In this document: positions 33,484 to 42,281 of the stretch, one piece after another
How positions within the stretch are numbered: the stretch's first letter is position 1
Layout: each line of letters begins with the position of its first letter
Source of the DNA: an uncultured Ellagibacter sp.
Lineage (GTDB): Bacteria; Actinomycetota; Coriobacteriia; Coriobacteriales; Eggerthellaceae
Length of the DNA stretch: 64,000 bases
Assembly: GCA_934654815.1 (NCBI GenBank)
Contig: CAKUGU010000005.1
Location: forward strand, 1 to 64,000
Reading direction: 5' to 3'
Program-made: the position numbers and the translations under genes
Notes under the pieces: generated by a model
Seen by the model: the letters and a program-made list of their open reading frames with translations, nothing else
What the model was told of the DNA's origin: nothing
Databases searched by the model: none

Positions 33484-34068
33484 ATGAGCATCAAGCAGCA
33501 GAAGGATATCGAGAAGTTCTTGATGGGCAACCTTGAGAATGCCGAGGCTGCCGAGTTGTTCGACCGCCAGTCGAAGCTGCTCGGCGAGTTGGTTGCCAAT
33601 ACGACGGGCAAGTCGACGAACCAGATGAAAGAGCTTGAACAGACGATTCTTCCGCGCATCGCGCTCTACAAGGCGCTCACGGGTGGGCCGTTGCCGCATG
33701 AACAGGCGATGGCGCTCATGCGGTCGTACATGATGGACGTGGTGGCTGCGGAAAAGCACGCGTCCACGGCGAAAATGCAGGTGGCCCCCGGGTTCTTCGG
33801 CATTTACAAGCGCGTGTTCCTGCACGTCATGCGCACGAGCGATCTATGGGAGAGCACGCCGTCCGCCGGGCGCGACTTCTTCGACGCCTCCATCACGAAA
33901 TGCCTCTGGCACGACGCCTGCGTGGAAAACGGCTGCCCCGAGCTGTGCCCGCTGTTCTGCGACGTCGACGACGTGAACTACGGTGGCCTGCGGAAAATGG
34001 GCTTCTCGCGCACGAAAACTCTCGGCTACGGCGGCGACTGCTGCGATTTCCATTTCTTCAGGAAGTAG
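33484..34068 (+). CDS. L-2-amino-thiazoline-4-carboxylate hydrolase-like protein
   Basis: A 194-aa protein matching the ATC-hydrolase family by its C-terminal block: a Cys-rich CLWHDACVENGCPELCPLFC segment and the terminal GGDCCDFHFFRK. The N-terminal half is helical. The founding enzyme hydrolyses a thiazoline precursor of cysteine, but most gut members are untested. A TATACT -10 box (33440-33445) lies upstream, and the gene appears to be transcribed alone. Confidence 0.75.
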   Translation: MSIKQQKDIEKFLMGNLENAEAAELFDRQSKLLGELVANTTGKSTNQMKELEQTILPRIALYKALTGGPLPHEQAMALMRSYMMDVVAAEKHASTAKMQVAPGFFGIYKRVFLHVMRTSDLWESTPSAGRDFFDASITKCLWHDACVENGCPELCPLFCDVDDVNYGGLRKMGFSRTKTLGYGGDCCDFHFFRK

Positions 34069-34250
34069 GAAGGGCCGAGGGCCGTCTCGCTCCGAAGATG
34101 GAAACCCGACTTCTTTCCGTCGTTCCGCACAGTGAATCTTCCGCTTGAGCGCTGCCCACATTACCACGTTCGCCGCCGCGATTGCAGTCTGGTTTTTCCG
34201 CTTGTTTCCAGGTATTAAACCTTATCCGGTTTTCGAAAGGATGGGGCGAT

Positions 34251-34769
34251 ATGGATATGGGCGCGATGGCGGTGCGGATGCATGGCGCGCAGATGGGACG
34301 GGCCGTTCGCGAGGCGGGGCTTGTGCTGACGCCTCAGCAGGTCGACGAGCTTGCCGAGGCCGAGCGCGCGTGCCTTACGCGTGCGCGGCGCGTTTCGTTT
34401 GGGGCTACGGCGGCGCCGACGCTGATCAGGGCGATCGCGGGTTCTCCCTGTTTGACGGGGGTGGACGTCCTCGAGCAGCTGATGGACCTGGTTGAGGCGT
34501 TCTACGACCTGCGGGAGGATTTCCCCGCGCGAACGGCCGATCTCGAAATCATCGAAGCGCTGCGGGAAGGTTTCGACGGAGAGGCGCAGGGCGATGCGGC
34601 GCTCGCGGCGAGCTTGGCGCGCGAGGCTTTGGCGGCGAGGGAACGCCAAACAGGCTACGAAATCACCGACGATTACGGCCGTGTTTACCGATTGGATCCT
34701 AACGAATGGCACGATGACACCGAAGCGCCAGGTTGGGATGGCGAACGTTGGGACGCCGACTATGAATAA
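34251..34769 (+). CDS. DUF6323-like protein
   Basis: A 172-aa protein without signal peptide. I recognise the pattern of the DUF6323 family in LVLTPQQVDELAEAERACLTRARRVSFG, the following AGSPCLTGVDVLEQLMDLVEAFYDLREDF, and LREGFDGEAQGDAAL. The C-terminus is an acidic tail (EWHDDTEAPGWDGERWDADYE). GAAAGG lies 12 bases before the ATG. Its stop overlaps the next ATG by eight bases, so the two products are made together. The function of the family is unknown. Confidence 0.65.
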   Translation: MDMGAMAVRMHGAQMGRAVREAGLVLTPQQVDELAEAERACLTRARRVSFGATAAPTLIRAIAGSPCLTGVDVLEQLMDLVEAFYDLREDFPARTADLEIIEALREGFDGEAQGDAALAASLAREALAARERQTGYEITDDYGRVYRLDPNEWHDDTEAPGWDGERWDADYE

Positions 34770-35406
34770 CGTGCTTGCGCCTTTGGACGAATCTGCCAGC
34801 GAGGGTGCGATGCGCGGTTTCGCCGTGCTGATGGAGCACGTTGCGGGACTGTACAACTTTGGAGAATCGTGCAGCGTGTCGGAATCCGAGGCGCGGGAAA
34901 TCGTCTCGTCGGTTCTGTACGTGATGGGGCTTGCCTGCGACGATGATGCGCCCCGGGTTGCGATGTTGCTCGCCTGCGACAATGTGATCGAAACCTGGAC
35001 GGCACGCCGTACCGCGCTCGAGGCGCGCGTGGACGCGGTCATGCAAACGTGGCGCGAAGCGGTCGCAACCATGCCGCCCGTTCACAACATCGCCTTGCGC
35101 GACACGCTCGCAAACATCGGTGAGCTTCCAGCGCGCTACGACACGTTCTTTGCCGCCCATGAGGTGCCGTGCGAAATCGACTACCCGTTGAGCGTTCCGG
35201 TGCCCGAAAGCCTGAAGGGCCTCGACTACGTGCAGGTTTGGCTTGACCAGCTGCTGGCCGAGGCGCGCTTTCTCGCTCGGTTCGATGCCGCCGAAATGGA
35301 GGCGTACCTGCAATCGTGGTGCCCCGACTTCCGCGGCCTGCTCATCAACCTCTACGATCCGATTCGCCAAGCATGGGAGCGGGGTCTGCTGCAGATGAGG
35401 GCGTGA
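34762..35406 (+). CDS. DUF6179-like protein
   Basis: A 214-aa protein translationally coupled to the DUF6323-like gene. The C-terminal half (LSVPVPESLKGLDYVQVWL, then LLAEARFLARFDAAEMEAYLQSW) resembles the DUF6179 partner usually found with DUF6323, but it is much shorter than the clostridial proteins of about 500 aa that I recall. It has no signal peptide, no membrane segment and no catalytic motif that I can name. Function unknown. Confidence 0.55.
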   Translation: MNNVLAPLDESASEGAMRGFAVLMEHVAGLYNFGESCSVSESEAREIVSSVLYVMGLACDDDAPRVAMLLACDNVIETWTARRTALEARVDAVMQTWREAVATMPPVHNIALRDTLANIGELPARYDTFFAAHEVPCEIDYPLSVPVPESLKGLDYVQVWLDQLLAEARFLARFDAAEMEAYLQSWCPDFRGLLINLYDPIRQAWERGLLQMRA

Positions 35407-35545
35407 GAGTTGTGGGGGCGAGGTGAAGCCGGGCCGTCATGGAAATAGGGCGCCCTTTAGCCTGGTCGGGATGTTCTTCGATCCGAAGATACGGTGCTCT
35501 TATTCTTCCGAAAACGGTGAAGCGTCCATTTCTGCCAGCAAAGTG

Positions 35546-35670
35546 GAATTTAGGGTAGGTTGGTGCCTGATGCATGCCCCTTTGCTCGCTGGAACGCACC
35601 ATTTTCCCAGGTCGTGAAATGAGCACGGAAGGTTACACGTTGTTGACGGGCGTTCATCTACCCTAAATTC
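35546..35670. repeat. Inverted-repeat element, family 2, copy A
   Basis: A 125-bp element with GAATTTAGGGTAG at one end and its exact complement CTACCCTAAATTC at the other; an imperfect extension of the repeat (TTTCTGCCAG-like) lies outside. Similarity to copy B (40309-40432) continues about 100 bases to the right, through the remnant of an EamA gene 3' end. It occupies most of the 453-base gap between the DUF6179-like gene and the HipA-like gene. Confidence 0.7.
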
Positions 35671-35725
35671 AAGAAAGCTGACGAAAACGAGGCGTTCGCG
35701 GAATAATGCCCGCGTCCTTACGACT

Positions 35726-35778
35726 ATCAAGCCATGGCAACGACGTCGAGCACGATAAACGCTAGGCCGAACGTGCTG
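35726..35778 (-). pseudogene. 3' remnant of an EamA-type transporter gene
   Basis: On the minus strand the sequence reads FGLAFIVLDVVAMA and a stop, matching FGLAFIVLGTAAMTWWT at the end of the EamA pseudogene at 40479. Only this tip of the gene is left, attached to family-2 element copy A. It indicates that the element plus flank was duplicated or that two similar genes were lost. Confidence 0.5.
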
Positions 35779-35859
35779 TGATGGGTGAGTAGTCGCGCGT
35801 CGAACCTTGCGTTTTCTCATGTGGCACGAGGGGAAGGTTGCGATGCGCGCCGCCCCGCG

Positions 35860-36945
35860 CTACTTCAACAGCGCTTCTATCTGCACGTTTTTCAGCTTGT
35901 TCACGGCGTCGAGCTTCCACTTCGGGTAATCGAACCCAGGGTCGGTGTACTCGAAGTCCTTCAAGTCGATGAGCTTCGCGCGAATGGCGGGCGTCATGAG
36001 GGCGCGGCCGATGGCGATGAAGTCGGTGCCGATTTTCGGCCCGATGAGGCTTATGTACTCGTCGAAGTCGTCCATCTCCATCATCATGGGCAAACACGCC
36101 ATGTTGTGGTCGAACAGCGGTGCCATGCGCAGAATCTCGCCTGTCGTGTTGTCGACGAGGAACCCGTAGTTTCCTGCGTGCCTATCAACGTTCGCCATGA
36201 CGGCGTCCATCACGACCATTTCCCGGAACGTTTCCTCGGCGCCGTGCTCGGCGGCGAAGGAAAGCATGTCGCGAACCCCGAAAGGCCCGTCGAAAAACCT
36301 GTGTGCCGACACGAACCCCTCGTCTTCCGATGTGAAGAGGGGGCATTTGCAGGCGAGCTTGCCATGAAAGCGCACAAGCGAATAGGGAACGTGGTCGACT
36401 TTCGCGGCATCGAGCAGGTCGGAGGCGAGCTTCTCGGAATACGGCTCGAAACCGGCGTTCGCATAACCGGTCGAGCCGCGTTTCAGAAGCGAGATCTGCC
36501 CGCCCTCGCGCACCCAGCATTTCGCGAACGATCCCGATGTGGCGAACTCGGGCGAAGTGGGCGAGTTCTGCCTGCCGTACATGCCGGTGCCGTCGAAGGC
36601 GATGCGCGCTATGACGCCGTCGAAGGGGTTGCGGTAGAGGGAAACGTCGTCCCAGGTCAAGTCCTCGTCTTCCCGCTTCATCCAGAAAGTATCGGTAAGC
36701 GAGAGGCAGCGGACCATACCGATGAAATCGTGTCGGGTCGTAAGGCCGAGCTCGCGCATGAGCTTCTCGATGGAGGTGCGGTGCTTTGCGATGGCCCGCC
36801 CGTCGATCCAGTCGTTGATGTCGATGAACCCGTAGGGGAAATAGGTTCCGAATCGTTCCGCTTCGGAATAACGGAAATCGTCGAGGTCTGCATGTTCTTC
36901 ATACGTTGCGACAACGATGTCTTCGTTCATCAGCTGGTAAAGCAT
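35860..36945 (-). CDS. HipA-like serine/threonine kinase domain protein (no HipB)
   Basis: A 361-aa protein with the HipA C-terminal kinase core: LLKRGSTGYANAGFEPYSEKLAS (nucleotide loop region), MDAVMANVDRHAGNYGFLVD (catalytic Asp/Asn loop) and ILRMAPLFDHN (the metal-binding Asp). The N-terminal HipA subdomain is different from E. coli HipA, closer to stand-alone CtkA-type kinases. No HipB antitoxin-type gene is adjacent. The start at 36945 is set by a strong GAAGGAGG; the longer frame to 36984 passes through it. It may be a regulatory kinase or an orphan toxin. Confidence 0.82.
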   Translation of the reverse strand: MLYQLMNEDIVVATYEEHADLDDFRYSEAERFGTYFPYGFIDINDWIDGRAIAKHRTSIEKLMRELGLTTRHDFIGMVRCLSLTDTFWMKREDEDLTWDDVSLYRNPFDGVIARIAFDGTGMYGRQNSPTSPEFATSGSFAKCWVREGGQISLLKRGSTGYANAGFEPYSEKLASDLLDAAKVDHVPYSLVRFHGKLACKCPLFTSEDEGFVSAHRFFDGPFGVRDMLSFAAEHGAEETFREMVVMDAVMANVDRHAGNYGFLVDNTTGEILRMAPLFDHNMACLPMMMEMDDFDEYISLIGPKIGTDFIAIGRALMTPAIRAKLIDLKDFEYTDPGFDYPKWKLDAVNKLKNVQIEALLK

Positions 36946-37089
36946 GAGGCCACCTCCTTCGGGCGTTCTTCGGAATGCGTTCATTATACGGCATAGGGGC
37001 CGCGCCTCTCTTTCATGGGGCGCGCAAGCCGTTCAGCACGGCTGCCGCGAAGGCGGTGTCGAAAGTTCCCCATCCCGCCTTTTGTCGCT

Positions 37090-37683
37090 TCATGCTTTCG
37101 AGATCGCCCCAAGGGCGCCTTTCACCAGTGTTGCGGTTAGGTTCGCGAGTTGCTCGGGCGAAAGCGTCTTCCCGTCCGCCACCCACTGCCGGTAGGCGTT
37201 GATGCCGGTTTGCTGGAGAAACGCGATGACCACCGACGCTTCGCCCGCCGCGAGGTTTTCGAATCCGCCGGGGGAGAGCCTGCGGGAGTCGAGCACTTTG
37301 TCGATCATGGATGACTGGATGTCGCTGAAGCCTTTGCTGCAGGTCACCGCTTCGTAGAAGGGGCTTCGCTCGCCGGCCTCGCAAGAGTACAGGATGAACC
37401 GCCGCGTGATCTCGCCGGCGTCATCGGGAATCCTCAGGCGCCCCGTCAACTTGACGTACTCGTCGGTGAATTCCTGTTTGACCTGAGACAACAGATCATC
37501 AAGGCTTTTGTAGTGGCGGTAGAACGTTTTCTTGTTGATGCGCGCGGCTTGGCAAAGCTGGGCGACGGTGAGCTTGTCGTACCCGTTTTCGCAGACAAGG
37601 CGCTCGAACTGGGTTCGGATCGCGTCAAGCGTTTTCACCACGCGCAAGTCCGTTTTCTTCTCGGTTTTGCATTGTTCGCTCAT
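37090..37683 (-). CDS. TetR-family transcriptional regulator
   Basis: A 197-aa TetR-type regulator. The DNA-binding domain reads LTVAQLCQAARINKKTFYRHYKSLDDLLSQVK. It belongs to the group with a C-terminal TetR_C-like all-alpha domain. AAAGGAG precedes the ATG. It is divergent from the MATE exporter gene across 155 bases and is its likely repressor. Confidence 0.88.
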   Translation of the reverse strand: MSEQCKTEKKTDLRVVKTLDAIRTQFERLVCENGYDKLTVAQLCQAARINKKTFYRHYKSLDDLLSQVKQEFTDEYVKLTGRLRIPDDAGEITRRFILYSCEAGERSPFYEAVTCSKGFSDIQSSMIDKVLDSRRLSPGGFENLAAGEASVVIAFLQQTGINAYRQWVADGKTLSPEQLANLTATLVKGALGAISKA

Positions 37684-37838
37684 TGCTACTCCTTTTTATG
37701 CCACTGATTTCGGGAACATGGGCCGATAAGCCACCTTCCGCCCTCGTGCGTCCATTGTCGAGCCCCATGAATCGTGATGATATGTCACGCGTTAGGAATA
37801 AGCAACCATAGTGGCGTATCTGAAAGGCAGCAACAGAC

Positions 37839-39296
37839 GTGAGGTTTAACGAGCAGCAGGGTAATGAGCAAGTGTGCGGTTCTTGGAACGGTATCGGCGA
37901 GATAACGAAGGGCCGCCGGCTTTTGCGCAAAACAGGCAAGCCGCGCGGCAAAGCCGATTCCTCCGAATTGTTCGAACGAGCCCCGATTCCGCGCGCCGTG
38001 GCGACGTTGGCGCTTCCTGCGATGGCAAGCCAGCTCGTCGTGCTCGCCTACAACATGGCGGACGCGTGGTTCATCGGGCAGACGGGCGACCCCGCTCAAG
38101 TCGCGGCGCTCACGGCGACCTTTCCCATCTACATGCTGTTGAACGCGGTGTCCAACCTGTTCGGCGTCGGTGGCGGAAGCCTGGTCTCGCGCTGCTTGGG
38201 CGCGCATGACGCCAATCGCGCGCGCCGCGTCGCTGCGTCATCGGTTTGCCTTGCCGCAGCGTTTTCCCTCGTGGTGGGCGCGCTTCTGCTTGCGGGCAGC
38301 GGGTGGCTCCTGCGCCTGCTGGGAACGCCGGATGCGGTGATGCCGCATGCGCAGGCGTTCCTCGCGTTTGCCGGTGCGCTCGGGGCGCTGCCGACCGTTG
38401 TGGGGCTTGTGCTGGCGTCCATGCTGCAGGCCCAGGGCAAGGCGGGCGTTGCAAGTGCGGGCATGTGCCTGGGCGTGGTCCTTTGCATCGCGTTTGACCC
38501 GGTTTTCATATTCGCGTTCGACCTGGGCGTCGCCGGCGCCGCTCTCGCGACCGCGCTTTCCAACGCGGTGAGTGCAGCGTTCTTCGTGATATATGCCATG
38601 CGGAAGCGAGATCGCCTGCAGGTGCCCATCTCGATGCGTTGGCGCCGTTTCGAAAAGGAAGATGTGCGCGAGGTGTTCGCGGTCGGCTTGCCGGCGGCTG
38701 CGGTTATCGCGCTCGCCTCGCTGTCGAACGGGGTTTTGGTGGCGCTTCTGTCGGCTGCCCCCGTGGCGGCCGAGAGCGGCATGGGCGTGGTGCAGAAGCT
38801 GGAGCTCGTGCCGTTCCAACTGATCATGGGCTTGACGAACGGGGTCGTGCCGCTGATCGCGTACTGCTCGCGCTCGGGCGACTTCGCGCGCATGAACGCG
38901 ACGATGCGGTTCGTCCTGAAAATCGCGCTTGCGGCCGCGGCCTGCGTTCTCGTTTTGTACGAGCTTTCGGCGGAGCAGCTCGTGGCATCGTTCGTGGCCG
39001 ACGCGGAATCGGTGGCGTTCGGGGCTGCGTTCTTGCGATTGCGCATTCTGGCGCTGCCGGCCATCGTTCTGGAGTTCGCGCTGAACTCGGCGTTCCAGGC
39101 GACGGGCAGCGCGCGCCAATCGACGATCGTCTCGTTCATGCGCAAGGGCACGATCGACTTGCCCCTGATGGTTGCGCTGAATGCGATATGGCCGCTGTAT
39201 GGGCTCATGCTTGTGCAGCCGCTTATGGAGTGCGCTACCGCGTCGGTGGCGGTGGTGCTGTGGGCGCGTTTGCGCGGTCGGTTTCGAACTGAGTAG
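37839..39296 (+). CDS. MATE-family efflux transporter
   Basis: A 485-aa inner-membrane antiporter with about 12 hydrophobic helices in two halves. It shows the MATE openings LALPAMASQLVVLAYNMADAWFIG and, in the second half, FAVGLPAAAVIALASLSNGV with QLIMGLTNGVVPLIAYC. A polar 50-residue N-tail precedes helix 1, so the GTG start at 37839 (AAAGG upstream) could be too early. The exporter probably removes cationic drugs or toxic metabolites under control of the divergent TetR protein. Confidence 0.9.
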   Translation: MRFNEQQGNEQVCGSWNGIGEITKGRRLLRKTGKPRGKADSSELFERAPIPRAVATLALPAMASQLVVLAYNMADAWFIGQTGDPAQVAALTATFPIYMLLNAVSNLFGVGGGSLVSRCLGAHDANRARRVAASSVCLAAAFSLVVGALLLAGSGWLLRLLGTPDAVMPHAQAFLAFAGALGALPTVVGLVLASMLQAQGKAGVASAGMCLGVVLCIAFDPVFIFAFDLGVAGAALATALSNAVSAAFFVIYAMRKRDRLQVPISMRWRRFEKEDVREVFAVGLPAAAVIALASLSNGVLVALLSAAPVAAESGMGVVQKLELVPFQLIMGLTNGVVPLIAYCSRSGDFARMNATMRFVLKIALAAAACVLVLYELSAEQLVASFVADAESVAFGAAFLRLRILALPAIVLEFALNSAFQATGSARQSTIVSFMRKGTIDLPLMVALNAIWPLYGLMLVQPLMECATASVAVVLWARLRGRFRTE

Positions 39297-39310
39297 AAAG
39301 GATGATTGCG

Positions 39311-40122
39311 ATGGCATCGATGAACAGGCGTGAGTTTCTGGCGGCGGCCGCATGCGCCGGTATGTCCACGGCGGCGCTTTTGGCGGGGTGTTCCGGCCCC
39401 GATGCGCAGGATGCGCAACCTGCGCCGGAAAACACCGATGGCGCGGAACAAGGGGCTCCGAGTAGCGAAACCGAGGCGTCTTACGTAGGCAGCGACGCGA
39501 CTCCCGCTGCTCGTGTCAAACTTGATAACTCCACTTCAGGTGGTTCGCCGGTTTACTATGCGAACGGCGTCAGCGCGCAAGGGCTCCTCTCGACGTTTAA
39601 CGCGCTTGGCTTTGACGCCACGGGTCGCACGGCTGTGAAGCTTCACATGGGAGAAGAGGGCAACGCGTACTACTTAATTTCAAGGGACACGGCATGGCGG
39701 GGTTCGGCGGTGTGTTCAAGAACCTGGCTATCGGCCTTGCAACGTGTCCGCAAAAACGCATCGTGCACGGGGCGAACTTCGATACGGGACGTCCGTTCTT
39801 GCAGCGCGTGGCGGAAGCGGCCAAGGCCGTGTTCGACGACCTGGGGCCGCGTATGGCCTGCGTGAACGTGATAAACAATCTGTCGGTCGATTGCGATTGC
39901 GACAGCCACGCGGCCGCGCCGGCGATGGCGGATATCGGCATCATCGCCTCGCTCGACCCCGTTGCGCTCGATCGCGCATGCCTCGACCAGATCTACCTTT
40001 CGAACGATCCAGGGCGCGACCAGCTTATCGAGCGCATCGAATCGCGCGATGGTGCCTACCTGCTCGATTACGCCGAGCAATTGGGAATGGGAAGCCAGAC
40101 TTACGAGTTGATAGAGGCTTAA
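39311..40122 (+). pseudogene. Tat-exported DUF362-type iron-sulfur protein gene, internally deleted
   Basis: The 5' part encodes a Tat signal with lipobox-like end (MNRREFLAAAACAGMSTAAL followed by LAGCSG), a low-complexity linker and PVYYANGVSAQGLLSTFNALGF up to HMGEEGNAYYL. The 3' part, in another frame, starts NFKGHGMAGFGGVFKNLAIG and runs through DCDCDSHAAAPAMADIGIIA to the stop at 40122. Both halves match the DUF362 architecture, but about 150-170 residues are missing between them and the frame is broken near 39676. Spacing after the MATE stop (15 bases) suggests that they once formed an operon. Confidence 0.75.
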
Positions 40123-40308
40123 GGCGTAGATGCGGGGCGGCCAGATGACGAGGGGGCGAGGTGATGAGAGAGCGAAGGGGGTGTAGAGGGGCGCTCTCCT
40201 CGCCATCTTGCCACCCCTCACGTTCCGCAGCGCGAATTTCATAAGGGCGAATCGCCAGATGCGTTTGCCGTCTATTCCCGAAAGCGCGTGGTTTCTGCCA
40301 GGAAAGTC

Positions 40309-40432
40309 GAATTTAGGGTAGGCGCACGCCCGACCACGCCCATCTGCTCGCTGAGCACCGCTATTTCCCCAGGTCGCAAAATGGGCGGGGAAGGTTGCGT
40401 GTTGCCGTTGGGCGTCCACCTACCCTAAATTC
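40309..40432. repeat. Inverted-repeat element, family 2, copy B
   Basis: A 124-bp copy of the element at 35546, with GAATTTAGGGTAGG and its exact complement at the ends. It lies between two pseudogenes in the 356-base gap 40123-40478. The flank to the right, up to about 40540, is also shared with copy A. No coding sequence is seen within it. Confidence 0.7.
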
Positions 40433-40478
40433 AAAAAAGTTGACGAAAACGAGGCGCTTTTGAAATAATGCCCGTGCC

Positions 40479-40882
40479 TTACGTCCACCATGTCATGGCA
40501 GCGGTGCCGAGCACGATGAACGCCAAACCGAATGCGCTGCGGCGAACACAGCGGCTCCGATGGCCCAGGCAAGCCATGAGCGGTTCGGCTCGCCGTGTTC
40601 TTGCTGCTTCTTCTCGACCATGAGGAATGTGCCGCCGGTGGCAAGACCTGACAGCACAAGGAACAGCCAGGACCTCCCCGATATCTCGCCGATGGTCGGA
40701 AGTGGCCCGGCCAGCGCGGCCATGGCCCATGCGAACACGAACACGACGCACGTGCGAAGCGCGGTGGCGATGCCGTGGTCGGTTGTCTTGATGCCGCATT
40801 TCGCGAGGATGGAGGTGATTCCGGCGAAAAAGGCCGACGCGAACGCTGCTGCGACCCAGGACAAACGGATGCGTCCCCCCCC
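40479..40882 (-). pseudogene. EamA-family transporter gene, frameshifted and rearranged
   Basis: The minus strand encodes an EamA/DMT domain start SWVAAAFASAFFAGITSILA, then IATALRTCVVFVFAWAMAAL and SGRSWLFLVLSGLATGGTF. It then reads into MVEKKQQEHGEPNRSWLAWA, which looks like the start of a second EamA gene, and finally switches frame to the tail FGLAFIVLGTAAMTWWT. The missing middle and frame change indicate recombination between two related genes. A run of eight C (G on the coding strand, 40875-40882) sits at the ATG; one more base would put that ATG in frame. A TTG start after the tract is also possible. Confidence 0.6.
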
Positions 40883-40997
40883 ATGATTCGAATGATTGCC
40901 GAAACCGATTGTATGACCCCCTCGGCGCGAAAGCGCAAGAAACTCTTCGGAAAAAGGGACTGCATATCCTAACGAGGTGTTTCGGTCGAAGCTACCC

Positions 40998-41348
40998 TTA
41001 TCGGCGGGCGCGTGCGGCCGGGCGGTTCTCGTTTCCCCAAACGCACAGGCCGTCGAGCACTTTGACGAGAGAGGCGCCGCGCGGCGTGAGCGAATACTCG
41101 ACTTTGGGTGGAATCTCGGGATAGACCGTTCGCTCAACAAGCTCATCGGCCTCAAGCTCTTTTAGTGCGCGGGAGAGCGTTTTGTCGGCGATGTTGCCCA
41201 AGTATCGTCGCATTTGGTTGAAGCGAACGGGCTCGTACTCCATCAGGCAATAGAGGATGACGGGCTTCCATTTGCCTGCGATGAGCGAAAGCGTGTAGCT
41301 GTAGCCCGTGTCGTTGAAGTCGGCGCTCTCGATGTCGTTTCTGCTCAT
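40998..41348 (-). CDS. HxlR-family transcriptional regulator
   Basis: A 116-aa winged-helix regulator: SLIAGKWKPVILYCLMEYEP, RFNQMRRYLGNIADKTLSRALKELEADELV and the wing RTVYPEIPPKVEYSLTPRG. It lacks the N-terminal CP redox cysteine of many relatives but has Cys in helix 2 and near the end (GLCVWGNE). GAAAGG precedes the ATG. It is divergent from the flavin reductase gene; two short palindromes between them (41372-41422) are likely binding sites. Confidence 0.9.
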   Translation of the reverse strand: MSRNDIESADFNDTGYSYTLSLIAGKWKPVILYCLMEYEPVRFNQMRRYLGNIADKTLSRALKELEADELVERTVYPEIPPKVEYSLTPRGASLVKVLDGLCVWGNENRPAARARR

Positions 41349-41371
41349 GCTTTCCTTTCGGTAAGTACCTG

Positions 41372-41422
41372 GTACCGGTGTTGGTACTAGTTTTCAACCC
41401 CCATAAGAATGATACTGGTATC
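41372..41422. promoter_or_regulatory. Candidate HxlR operators
   Basis: GTACCGGTGTTGGTAC (41372-41387) and GATACTGGTATC (41411-41422) are two inverted repeats of related sequence (GTACC/GGTAC and GATAC/GTATC) in the divergent promoter region between the HxlR regulator and the flavin reductase gene. Confidence 0.5.
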
Positions 41423-41464
41423 GGCTTATGCCGGAACACGCGATTCGAACGAAAGGATGCAACC

Positions 41465-42025
41465 ATGAAGAAGGATTTGGGCAACGTGGGCGAGCTGTTC
41501 CCCCAGTCGGTGTTCATCGTGGGCAGCTACGACGAAAACGGCACGCCGAACGCCATGAACGTGGCGTGGGGCGGCGAATGCACACGCGACGAGATCTGCA
41601 TCAACATCGGCGATCATAAGACCACCGACAACATCATCGCCCGCGGCGCCTTCACTGTCGCACCCGCCGATGCCGCACATGTGGTGCAAGCCGATTACTT
41701 CGGCATCGCGACCGGCCGCAAGGTGAACAAGGCTGCCGCAAGCGGGCTGACGTTCGCGAAGTCCAAGCATGTCGATGCGCCCGTGATCGAGGAATTCCCG
41801 CTCACGATGGAATGCGAAGTCGTTGCCGTGCAGGATTGGCAGGGCGAGAAGCGCTTCATCGGCAAGGTGGTGAACACCTGTGTGGATGAATCGGCGCTCG
41901 ACGACCAAGGTCGCGTCGACTTCGACAAGCTGCGTCCGATCGTCTACGACAGCACCCGTCGTATCTATCGCGTGGTGGGCGAGGAAGTCGGCGGCGCGTG
42001 GAGCGCGGGCAAAGCGCTCATGTAG
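41465..42025 (+). CDS. Flavin reductase-family protein
   Basis: A 186-aa FMN-binding split-barrel protein (flavin reductase/flavoredoxin type). It shows SVFIVGSYDENGTPNAMNVAWGG, CINIGDHKTTDNIIARGAFTV and ADYFGIATGRKVNKAAASG, the FMN-contact blocks of the group. GAAAGGATG is the ribosome site. Control by the divergent HxlR regulator is likely. Confidence 0.9.
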   Translation: MKKDLGNVGELFPQSVFIVGSYDENGTPNAMNVAWGGECTRDEICINIGDHKTTDNIIARGAFTVAPADAAHVVQADYFGIATGRKVNKAAASGLTFAKSKHVDAPVIEEFPLTMECEVVAVQDWQGEKRFIGKVVNTCVDESALDDQGRVDFDKLRPIVYDSTRRIYRVVGEEVGGAWSAGKALM

Positions 42026-42060
42026 AAGCGCGGCAGAGATGCGGCAGGGGCGGCTATAGC

Positions 42061-42078
42061 GTATCCGACCCCTGTCGC
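42061..42078. repeat. Degenerate REP-like sequence
   Basis: GTATCCGACCCCTGTCGC is a shortened, diverged form of the REP-like palindrome at 42808. It lies in the 256-base gap after the flavin reductase gene, which also has a nine-G run (42122-42130) and no other feature that I recognise. Confidence 0.35.
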
Positions 42079-42281
42079 GGCTGTGGGCGCATAAGCTGGT
42101 TGGATGACGAAGGGCGGCATCGGGGGGGGGATTCCTCGTGCCGCTCTTTGCTGCTTGGTTGGCCGGTCCTCGTTTTCCCAAAAGCGTGGCAAAGCGTTCG
42201 ATTTCTGTCGTGCTGTTGCACTTGCATACGGTGGGATAATCAGGGAAGCAGAACGGAAAGACGGGAAAGGCGGGTTCGAAC

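Noticed and set aside
42122..42130. Nine-G run as a phase-variation tract
   Set aside because: It lies in an intergenic region with no gene whose frame it could switch.
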